Source of the DNA: Rhizobium mongolense subsp. loessense
Lineage (GTDB): Bacteria; Pseudomonadota; Alphaproteobacteria; Rhizobiales; Rhizobiaceae
Reading direction: 5' to 3'
Length of the DNA stretch: 64,000 bases
Assembly: GCF_900099775.1 (NCBI RefSeq)
Contig: NZ_FMTM01000005.1
Coordinates: 62,001 to 126,000 of the forward strand
Numbering within the stretch: position 1 is the first letter of the stretch; each line of letters begins with the position of its first letter. Positions 52,573 through 59,045 of this stretch are shown here, piece by piece. Both the position numbers and the translations under genes were made by a program. The notes below the pieces were generated by a model, which saw only the letters and a program-made list of their open reading frames with translations, did no database searches and was not told the origin of the DNA.

Positions 52573-52850
52573 GAGTAGCTTAAGTTTCGAATTCGACCCG
52601 GACTGGTCGATGTGGTTGCGAGGATAAAAAGCGAGTGATGGCAAAGCCGGGCTAAACCGGGAACCAGCAGAGCCCGTTGGGCGCATCGATCTTCGAGTTC
52701 GTGGTGCGTGATTGGGAGCTGGTTTGCGGATCTACCATCAAGGCCGGGGCCGCAGGGTGCGGCACATTTTAGAGGCCGAATAGATGACTGCAGCCACAGG
52801 TTTCGCCGGAACGGGTTATTTTACCCTTGCAAAGTCGGGGGCGTCCATAG
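52573..52850 (+). ncRNA. Candidate bridge/seek guide RNA region of the IS
   Basis: These 278 noncoding bases between the transposase stop and the right end are where IS1111-group elements encode their guide RNA. TGGGCGCAT at 52678-52686 is the exact complement of ATGCGCCCA, the sequence spanning the insertion point in the empty site (38859-38867). Exact RNA ends and fold cannot be determined by eye. Confidence 0.45.
52837..52849. repeat. Right subterminal inverted repeat of the IS
   Basis: GGGGGCGTCCATA, the reverse complement of the left repeat. Confidence 0.8.
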
Positions 52851-52872
52851 ATGCGCCCATCGAAGGACGACG

Positions 52873-53310
52873 ATGTTACAGGATCGATCGCAGCCGGAAG
52901 CACCTGCAGGCGTAGACGATGTGCACCAGGCAGGCGCGGTCTGTTTGCGCCGGGACAGAAAAGGTCAGATCAGGGTTCTTCTGGTGGGCAGCCGCCGCAG
53001 CGGACGTTGGGGCCTTCCGAAAGGGCACATCGAGCCCGGTGAAAATTCAAGAACCGCGGCACAACGCGAGGCGTTCGAAGAGGCTGGCGTGACCGGCGTC
53101 GTCTCTGAAGAGGTCTTCGGAACCTTTACCTATTTCAAGGACGGCAGCCGCAACCGCTATCGGGTGAAAGTTCATTTGCTTGAGGCGCTGTCTGTCGCCG
53201 AATCCTTTCCTGAAAAATCCGTTCGTAAGACGCGCTGGTTTTCGATGAAGGGCGCCATTCGGGAAGCGGCTCAACCCGGATTGCAAAAGCTGCTCCAAAA
53301 ACTTCTATGA
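52873..53310 (+). CDS. Nudix hydrolase
   Basis: The 145-residue protein has the complete nudix box GHIEPGENSRTAAQREAFEE then AGV, preceded by VLLVGSRRSGRWGLPKG. It resembles the diphosphoinositol-polyphosphate or nucleotide-type hydrolases often beside CYTH-CHAD genes. The catalytic glutamates are present. Its 5' end is duplicated as a relic at 38881. The IS right end lies 22 bp upstream of the start, so the original promoter has been displaced and expression may depend on the IS. Confidence 0.93.
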   Translation: MLQDRSQPEAPAGVDDVHQAGAVCLRRDRKGQIRVLLVGSRRSGRWGLPKGHIEPGENSRTAAQREAFEEAGVTGVVSEEVFGTFTYFKDGSRNRYRVKVHLLEALSVAESFPEKSVRKTRWFSMKGAIREAAQPGLQKLLQKLL

Positions 53311-53593
53311 TGCGCAACAATGTGCTTGGCGTTGCAGAAATCAGCCAGAAGTATAATTCACGTTCAACATGCTTTGATTTCAATGAAGGACTCCACGCTT
53401 TCTGCTCAGGTTTCCTAAACGCTCGACCAGCGGCACCGAATGCGATCTCCGTCGAGGACCAGAGAACCCGACTTACGCCCTGTTGGTCCAAAGCGAGGCA
53501 GAATACTGCCGACTCATCGTCGCCGGGAAACCCCAGCAGCCTTCAATTGTTTTCGCAGACGAGCGAGAGCTAATTCGGATTTTGGTCCTGCAT
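53311..53593. other. Non-coding region after the nudix gene
   Basis: No confident gene. A plus-strand frame without ATG from about 53384 to 53650 reads ALLVQSEAEYCRLIVAGKPQ then QPSIVFADERELIRILVLHS, which looks protein-like but has no start or recognised family. Confidence 0.35.
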
Positions 53594-53803
53594 TCAAAGA
53601 TCGCAGTTCGGCAGTTTGCGAGACGCGCTACACTTTGCGGACATCAATAGGTCAAGGTCGGTGGAGGACGGTCCAAACTTCTCATAGAGGCGCTTTGCCT
53701 CTTGTTCATCGAGCCGGTATTTCCTGGCAAATTCGTTCACACTGTACGGACGGCCGCGCAGAACCTTTCGCAGCGGCTTCTCCGCATTCAAGACATTGGT
53801 CAT
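53594..53803 (-). CDS. Small basic protein, unknown function
   Basis: The 69-residue product contains RGRPYSVNEFARKYRLDEQE then AKRLYEKFGPSSTDLDLLMS, suggesting a short helix-turn-helix-like fold. GAGGAGGAC immediately precedes the ATG at 53803. Its family was not recognised with certainty; small proteins like it seem common in rhizobial plasmids (impression only). Confidence 0.62.
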   Translation of the reverse strand: MTNVLNAEKPLRKVLRGRPYSVNEFARKYRLDEQEAKRLYEKFGPSSTDLDLLMSAKCSASRKLPNCDL

Positions 53804-54284
53804 GATGTCCTCCTCTGACATCCCCGAGGGTGCGCATATCGGCGGTGAAAGAGTTGACTGGCGCCAGTGCGCCAGCCTGAACTTCACCCACGGGATGACG
53901 TCACCAACGCATTCGCTGACTGATTGTTTCGTCCCATGCGTTTAAGGCGGCCTTGGAATCGGCCATTCGCGACGAGTCTGTCGACCCGAGGAGGACAAAC
54001 AGGATCAGGCACGAGGCGATTGTGCTGCGTCGCAAACCAAGCGACTTGATGCCCGTTCACGCTGCCGTTCGATCTGCATCTGACTTCGCACATCGACCGA
54101 GCCGCTGAGTTCGCTGCATTTCAAACCTTCTCCGCGACTTCATTCAGGGCGTTCTTCTGCAAACCGACGACCTTGTGCATTGCAAGAAGCCGCACATGAA
54201 TGTGTATCGGTCATGTCTGAAGCGGATTGGGCAGGCTGATGCGCTGCAGGCAACATGCGGCCCGAAGTTCAGGTGTTTCTGTTG
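53804..54284. other. Gene-free region
   Basis: No gene or element is recognised in these 481 bases. A 7-bp perfect hairpin (CTGGCGC/GCGCCAG, loop CAGT) is at 53858-53875, about 55 bp upstream of the small gene. Confidence 0.4.
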
Positions 54285-54956
54285 TTAGGCCGCGAGCCTT
54301 TGGACATCAATGCGTCGATCGTCGGCCGAAACGGTGATCTCGAAGTGGTCGGCCTGCACAACCTTGCGAATGTTCCGCGGCCGGTGTGCGACGATGTTCA
54401 CGCCGGCTCTGCGTCGCAGGCTGTCATAAAGGATGCCGGCCACGCCGTTCGAACGCACTTGCTCACCAAGCGCTTGCGACGCGGCGTAGCTGGTGCCGTC
54501 ATAGATCTCGGGCCGCAGCATCTGCTCTCCACGAATGTCGAGGTAATCTCCAAGCAGGATGGCCATGTAGCTTCGATAGGTGCGCGTCATCGTCGCCACA
54601 CTGCGCGCAACAGCTTCGCGCCGAAGATGATGGCCAACCTCGGCTGCAGCTGTGCGGAGATCGTCGGCGGCATACCATGCGCCGAGATCGGGGCCGTTAA
54701 ACCGCATTCCTCCCGGCGCAACATGGAGAAATGCCGCCATCACAATGCTGGAATTGGGGGTGCCGTAGACCCATTCACCCTGGGGAAGTCGTTGGATGCG
54801 GTCGGCAACAAGACGGTCATTGGTCCAGCCGGCAAGCTCCATCACCGCTTCGAGATCGGCCGCTGTCGCAACGGTATCAAAAAGCCCGATTGGCGGAAAT
54901 TGCGATGGGATCAGCCGGTACGAAGGACGCGGCGCCTGAGCAAAACGATCAGTCAC
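54285..54956 (-). CDS. RES-domain toxin
   Basis: The 223-residue protein opens with PRPSYRLIPSQFPPIGLFDT and contains MRFNGPDLGAWYAADDLRTA and DGTSYAASQALGEQVRSNGV then AGILYDSLRR, the Arg/Tyr/Glu/Ser pattern of RES toxins. RES proteins degrade NAD+ by phosphorolysis, stopping growth. Its ATG overlaps the antitoxin stop by 4 bp. It is somewhat longer than the family minimum, with extra C-terminal residues. Confidence 0.92.
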   Translation of the reverse strand: MTDRFAQAPRPSYRLIPSQFPPIGLFDTVATAADLEAVMELAGWTNDRLVADRIQRLPQGEWVYGTPNSSIVMAAFLHVAPGGMRFNGPDLGAWYAADDLRTAAAEVGHHLRREAVARSVATMTRTYRSYMAILLGDYLDIRGEQMLRPEIYDGTSYAASQALGEQVRSNGVAGILYDSLRRRAGVNIVAHRPRNIRKVVQADHFEITVSADDRRIDVQRLAA

Positions 54957-55477
54957 CGGAAGACGATGTCCCTGTCTTCGTAAGGCGTGAACGCTTCGTC
55001 CAGGATGTTCGGATGCATGTAGATGCCACCCCTTGCCGCATCGAGAAATCGACGAACTGTCATCAGGCCGTCCTGCGTTCCGCTCGTCAGGACGTCGAGT
55101 GGGGAGTGGCCGCCGAAAACAAGCGCTTCATGCGGCGTCCGCAGCCACGCAACGCCGACGCGTTCATCGGGAAAGAGGATCCCAAGCGCCTGATGAATGC
55201 CGAGCACGGCCGAGATTCGAATGAGGATGTCGACGTCCAGCGTGAAGGCACCATGTTCGCGCGCTTGCTTGGCCCAGTTGTGATAAGTGGATCGGGACGG
55301 GTAACCGAGTACAAGCAAGCGCTGCTCTTCGTTCAGGCCCCAAAGATCGGCGATCGCCAGAAAGGTTCGCAGAGCCGGGGCGCTCAACCTTTTGCGGGTT
55401 GCCGGAGCAAACCGGTCGGTTTCCAGGCGCTGCGGCTCATGCCTGTCCTGTCGCTCGGTGTGTCGTGCGTGCGGCAT
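54953..55477 (-). CDS. Xre/MbcA/ParS-type antitoxin partner of the RES toxin
   Basis: The 174-residue protein has a DNA-binding region (about 30-75, with RTFLAIADLWGLNEEQRLLV then LGYPSRSTYHNW) and the C-terminal toxin-binding domain (about 90-165, with RISAVLGIHQALGILFPDER and WLRTPHEALVFGGHSPLDVL). It neutralises the toxin and represses its own operon. GGAGG lies five bases before the ATG at 55477. The antitoxin-first order and 4-bp overlap are typical. Confidence 0.93.
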   Translation of the reverse strand: MPHARHTERQDRHEPQRLETDRFAPATRKRLSAPALRTFLAIADLWGLNEEQRLLVLGYPSRSTYHNWAKQAREHGAFTLDVDILIRISAVLGIHQALGILFPDERVGVAWLRTPHEALVFGGHSPLDVLTSGTQDGLMTVRRFLDAARGGIYMHPNILDEAFTPYEDRDIVFR

Positions 55478-55786
55478 TATAGCCTCCAGTCTTGAACTAG
55501 ACATAGCCCAAATCTGGACATCCGACAAGATCAATTTGGAGCGTTGGTCCGATGAATGCCTGCCCGACGATATGGGCGTTGAGCAAGTCCGTCACCCTTC
55601 GGCCCTTCCCACGGCGCGCGCCCAACGGGCTGCAGCCGGGTCGACTAGGGTCACACAACCCAGGCGAGCGCGCCGACTGGTGCCGAGGAAGAACAAGCGC
55701 CTAACTGGGCTTTCGGTAAAGTTGCCCTTGTAATTCGGAGATTGCAAAGTTATGTATATCCCAATTGGATATGCAGGAGATGCGCG
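55478..55786. other. Intergenic region between two divergent toxin-antitoxin operons
   Basis: These 309 bases hold both promoters. On the minus strand TTGTCG and TATGTC spaced 17 bp form a weak promoter for the RES operon near 55500-55530. The VapBC side has the palindrome at 55756-55772. No gene was seen. Confidence 0.4.
55756..55772. promoter_or_regulatory. VapB operator-like palindrome
   Basis: ATATCC and GGATAT flank CAATT, ending 14 bp before the vapB ATG. VapB antitoxins autoregulate through such sites. Confidence 0.55.
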
Positions 55787-56020
55787 ATGACCAGCTCCAC
55801 GGTTTTCATCAGTAATCGCAGCCAGGCGGTCCGGCTTCCCAAAGCCGTCGCCTTTCCCGAAAACGTGCATCAGGTCGATATTCTCAAGATCGGCCGCAGC
55901 CGGGTAATCGTGCCGCAAGGCAAGCGGTGGGACGATCTGTTTCTGAGCGGGCCGCGCGTCAGCGAGGATTTCCTGAGCGAACGTGAGCAACCGGCAGCGG
56001 AAGAACGTGAGCCTTTCTGA
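55787..56020 (+). CDS. vapB: VapB-type antitoxin (AbrB/SpoVT fold)
   Basis: The 77-residue protein starts STVFISNRSQAVRLPKAVAF then PENVHQVDILKIG, a swapped-hairpin AbrB-type DNA-binding domain, with a C-terminal toxin-binding tail (DDLFLSGPRVSEDFLSERE). GGAGA precedes the ATG. Its stop overlaps the vapC start by one base. Confidence 0.93.
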   Translation: MTSSTVFISNRSQAVRLPKAVAFPENVHQVDILKIGRSRVIVPQGKRWDDLFLSGPRVSEDFLSEREQPAAEEREPF

Positions 56021-56418
56021 TGCTCGCCTACATGCTCGACACCAATATCTGCATCTATGTGATGAAAAACTACCCGCTGGAGCTTCGGCAAAAATTCAAC
56101 ACGCTGGCCGAACAGCTTTGTATATCGAGCATCACGCTCGGAGAACTGCATTACGGGGCGGAAAAATCGGCTCGCCGCGTCGAGAACCTGATTGCGATCG
56201 AGCAGTTCGTGGCGCGGCTGGAGGTGCTGCCTTTCGGAGACAAGGCGGCGGCGCACTACGGGCAGGTCCGGGCCGAGCTTGAGCGAGCCGGAACGCCTTG
56301 CGGTCCCCATGACATGCAGATTGGCGGCCATGCTCGCAGCGAAGGATTGATCGTCGTCACCAACAACATGCGGGAGTTTGCCCGAATGCCAGGTGTCCGG
56401 GCGGAAAACTGGGTGTGA
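56020..56418 (+). CDS. vapC: VapC-type PIN-domain RNase toxin
   Basis: The 132-residue PIN protein has catalytic acidic residues in MLDTNICIY, ITLGELHYGAEKS and CGPHDMQIGGHARS, and ends VVTNNMREFARMPGVRAENW. PIN toxins cut tRNA or rRNA. In the third motif the usual P-Y-D-x-x-I-A-A-H reads P-H-D-M-Q-I-G-G-H, a mild departure. It is coupled to vapB. Confidence 0.94.
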   Translation: MLAYMLDTNICIYVMKNYPLELRQKFNTLAEQLCISSITLGELHYGAEKSARRVENLIAIEQFVARLEVLPFGDKAAAHYGQVRAELERAGTPCGPHDMQIGGHARSEGLIVVTNNMREFARMPGVRAENWV

Positions 56419-56770
56419 CCTTCACCCGTTAACCAACCTTGAGCACCGATGGTTCGGCCAGCCTTGCGAGCGCCGACAGCCCGACGAATGCGCAACCCGC
56501 AAATGCAGAAGATTTTGCCGCCAGATTTCAAAAGGAACGGCTTGCCATGCACAAGGCATAGCCTGCAATGGCGGCAGATCACGGCGATGGCAAAGGCGCA
56601 GGATCGGTGAGCGCAGCGCGGCATAGATAGGCAAACGAAGCCTTAAGACGTCGAGCCAGCGAGAAACCCGACAATGCCCGCGCCGATCTGGCTCACGTGA
56701 CAAAAGGCCAATCAATTGCTCTTAATTGAGGCGCTATGAGTCGCCCAGTGATGTCACCTTACGCAGGGTT
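56419..56770. other. Gene-free region after vapC
   Basis: No intact gene is seen in these 352 bases. On the minus strand short hydrophobic stretches such as AFAGCAFVGLSALARLAEP could be remains of a membrane exporter, but frames are broken. A palindrome lies at 56712. Confidence 0.35.
56712..56729. promoter_or_regulatory. Palindrome TCAATT-N6-AATTGA
   Basis: Perfect 6-bp arms, located just beyond the 3' end of the MarR-like gene. The function is unknown; AT-rich and possibly an operator or transcript end. Confidence 0.3.
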
Positions 56771-57124
56771 TTAACTCCCCTGGAAGCTGCGAATTTTCTC
56801 CAGGATCTCCGGGGCGATCTCAAACCGTCGCGCCTTGCCGCGCCCCATCGAGTTCTTCACGAAGCTCTCCGTCAGGAGTCCGCGCCCGACCAACGGGTCT
56901 ACCGTTTCGGTTACACCGGTGCGCGTCAAACCCGTAGTTTCGACGATATTTGAAAGCGTTAGCGGCTGATGTCCCTGGTGCATGATGTAGAGGACACTCA
57001 TCATGCCGATCTGCTTCAACCGCGACTGAGGCGTTTCATCCTCCAGCGGATTGTCAAAAATCTCGTGGAAGATGAAGGCTGAAAAGGCAAGGTTGTGCCA
57101 TTGGACGTTGAGTGCTCTTGTCAT
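56771..57124 (-). CDS. MarR-like winged-helix regulator
   Basis: The 117-residue protein has a winged helix with SRLKQIGMMSVLYIMHQGHQ and LTLSNIVETTGLTRTGVTET then VDPLVGRGLLTES. It lacks the long N- and C-terminal dimer helices of full MarR proteins. It is divergent from the secretion cluster beginning at 57218, so it may control that cluster (inference). Confidence 0.8.
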   Translation of the reverse strand: MTRALNVQWHNLAFSAFIFHEIFDNPLEDETPQSRLKQIGMMSVLYIMHQGHQPLTLSNIVETTGLTRTGVTETVDPLVGRGLLTESFVKNSMGRGKARRFEIAPEILEKIRSFQGS

Positions 57125-57217
57125 CTGTTTAACTGCATAATATAAGGCTGTATAAATTTCCAGACGATACAGACGCCAGCGGGCATCGTTGGCGTGTTGA
57201 TTTTGGAGGGACGGCTC

Positions 57218-57739
57218 ATGAAAAACCTTCTGATCAGGACGTTCGTGGCTCTTCTCAATGCCTCGCCATCATATCTCATTTCAGGGAGTCATGCGCGGGC
57301 AGATGATTGGGGATGCGAGGTTATCCTATGCCTTTCCAATCCCGGCGGCGCAACGCAATTTACCGAATGCCGCCCGCCGATTGAGAAACTGTGGCGAGAA
57401 CTTGCAAAGGGGCACGCATTCCCGAGCTGTAACGGCGTTGGTTTTACGGCATCTGCGCCCGGTTACGCCCCTTACTATTGCGACAAAGGCTACCGCTTAA
57501 CGACGCGAAATGGTGATCGCGGACGGCAGGTAAGCTGCATCTCGACCACACCGCAGACTGTCTCAAACAATGAATGCTACTTAAACAGCGAGCGCGGAGT
57601 TCATTCATCCGCCTGGCACTGGAATGACGGGCAGCGACGGTGCCGGCGTTACGTGACAATGCAGCCGCATGTGCGCGCGAAGCCGCACTATGTCGACGTC
57701 ACCATTGACGGGATCGGAAACCAAAGGGTGTGGTACTAA
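57218..57739 (+). CDS. Exported Cys-rich protein at the head of the secretion cluster
   Basis: The 173-residue protein has a signal peptide (cut near SHARAD) and a mature part beginning DDWGCEVILCLSNPGGATQF then TECRPPIEKLW, which recalls the TrbM/KikA-like proteins of conjugation operons. Ten or so cysteines imply disulfides in the periplasm. GGAGGG precedes the ATG. It is immediately upstream of virB1 on the same strand. Confidence 0.78.
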   Translation: MKNLLIRTFVALLNASPSYLISGSHARADDWGCEVILCLSNPGGATQFTECRPPIEKLWRELAKGHAFPSCNGVGFTASAPGYAPYYCDKGYRLTTRNGDRGRQVSCISTTPQTVSNNECYLNSERGVHSSAWHWNDGQRRCRRYVTMQPHVRAKPHYVDVTIDGIGNQRVWY

Positions 57740-57742
57740 GCA

Positions 57743-58405
57743 ATGCCAGTCGCCTTCGTCGATCTTGCGCAGGCATGCGCTCCCAACATTGCGATCGAGA
57801 CGATCGCTGCAGTTGTTAGCCTGGAGAGCAGGTTTCATCCCTATGCCATCCGCATCAACAGTGGCCCACCGCTTTCGGATCAACCGGCATCGAAGGCGGA
57901 GGCAATTGAGCTCGCCACTTCCCTCGTTGCGGCGCACCAGGACATTCAGATCGGTCTTGGCGGTCTCGGCTTGGAGGAACTGCACAAGCTGAAGCTTTCC
58001 ATATCGGATGCGTTCGATCCCTGCCTTAACCTTAAGGCCGGCGCCACTCTTCTCGATGGGTACTATCGCCTTGCCTTGCGCGCGGGCGCCGATGCGGCAC
58101 AAGCGGAAAACATCATGCTTCAGTCTCACTACGGCCGAGACGATCCGTCGCTGGGCAAACTGGTCCGATATGACGAGCAGGTCCGCCAGGAAATGGTCCG
58201 GCTGTCCCCCAAACTGGCGTCGCTTTCCATTGCCGAGCCGCACATTGAAGCTCGCTTCGAGAAGACCGCAGACTTTCAGGACGTGTCCGCGGTCGCAAAA
58301 CGCCTTCCCCAAGCCGACGAGACCGCTTCATGGGACGTCTTCAATTCCCGGCGGCGATCTTCGGTTCTCGTGTTTCAGAATGATCGATCGGAGCAAAGTG
58401 AATGA
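57743..58405 (+). CDS. virB1: VirB1-like lytic transglycosylase
   Basis: The 220-residue protein carries the SLT core: the catalytic Glu in VVSLESRFHPYAI, then DIQIGLGGLGLEELHKLKLS and DPCLNLKAGATLLDGYYRLA. No cleavable signal is obvious at the N-terminus. It opens peptidoglycan for assembly of the secretion channel. It lies 3 bp after the preceding gene and overlaps virB2 by 4 bp. Confidence 0.9.
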   Translation: MPVAFVDLAQACAPNIAIETIAAVVSLESRFHPYAIRINSGPPLSDQPASKAEAIELATSLVAAHQDIQIGLGGLGLEELHKLKLSISDAFDPCLNLKAGATLLDGYYRLALRAGADAAQAENIMLQSHYGRDDPSLGKLVRYDEQVRQEMVRLSPKLASLSIAEPHIEARFEKTADFQDVSAVAKRLPQADETASWDVFNSRRRSSVLVFQNDRSEQSE

Positions 58406-58701
58406 CTTCAAAATCCCGCCTTCGCCCTGTCGCTGCCTCTGCCTTGATGGCCGCGGCCATCGTTGCCTGCATGGTCGAACCGGCCTTCGCCCAGGCCGTA
58501 GGCATCGAAACCGTCCTGCAGAATATCGTCGATATGCTGACCGGCAACATCGCCCGCCTGCTTGCGGTCATCGCCGTGATCATCATCTGCATCGCCTGGA
58601 TGTTCGGCTACATGGATCTGCGCCGTGCCGGCTACTGGATCATCGGCATCGGGGGGATCTTCGGCGCCACCGAACTGGTGAACACCATCGTCGGGAGCTG
58701 A
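58402..58701 (+). CDS. virB2: VirB2-like pilin precursor
   Basis: The 99-residue protein has a long signal sequence (cut near AFAQAV) and two hydrophobic helices (LLAVIAVIIICIAWMFGYM and WIIGIGGIFGATELV), the typical pilin form. Its ATG overlaps the virB1 stop by 4 bp. Confidence 0.92.
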   Translation: MTSKSRLRPVAASALMAAAIVACMVEPAFAQAVGIETVLQNIVDMLTGNIARLLAVIAVIIICIAWMFGYMDLRRAGYWIIGIGGIFGATELVNTIVGS

Positions 58702-58706
58702 GCGAC

Positions 58707-59045
58707 ATGGCGACAGCTCCCGACATCGAAGAAGACACCCTGTTCCTGGCCTGCACCCGGCCGGCGATGATTGCCGGTGTGACGATGGAGGCGGTGGGCT
58801 TGAACATCATGCTGACGACGATCCTCTACATCACGGCGGGATCGATTGCCTATGCGCTGGTCGGCGTCGTCTCACATTTCATGTCCCGCACGCTCGTCAA
58901 GCACGACCATAACATGTTCCGGATCCTGTTTTCCTGGATGGAGACCCGCGGTCGATCGCGCAACACGTCCTATTGGGGCGGGGCCACGCTCTCGCCGCTC
59001 AGGCTCACCAGACACTATGACGAAAGGGACCTAAGCCTTGCCTAG
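58707..59045 (+). CDS. virB3: VirB3-like inner-membrane protein
   Basis: The 112-residue protein starts ATAPDIEEDTLFLACTRPAM, followed by two hydrophobic segments (about 25-65) and a cytoplasmic tail. It works with VirB4 in pilus assembly. The ATG at 58707 follows virB2 by 5 bp and has GGGAG upstream; the longer frame upstream overlaps virB1/virB2 and is rejected. Confidence 0.92.
   Translation: MATAPDIEEDTLFLACTRPAMIAGVTMEAVGLNIMLTTILYITAGSIAYALVGVVSHFMSRTLVKHDHNMFRILFSWMETRGRSRNTSYWGGATLSPLRLTRHYDERDLSLA

Larger units (their letters stand above)
51465..52850 (+). mobile_element. Intact IS110-family (IS1111-like) insertion sequence
   Basis: The element is about 1386 bp and is exactly the DNA absent from the uninterrupted copy at 38743-38960. 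Subterminal inverted repeats TATGGACGCCCCC lie at 51469-51481 and, inverted, at 52837-52849. An ATG is present at both junctions (one in the empty site), so either a 3-bp duplication or shared terminal bases. The transposase ORF leaves a short left end (about 70 bp) and a long right noncoding end (278 bp), as in the IS1111 group. Confidence 0.88.

Noticed and set aside
53594..54284. Additional toxin-antitoxin module next to the RES pair
   Set aside because: The 69-residue protein has no recognisable partner gene; the upstream 481 bases are gene-free.
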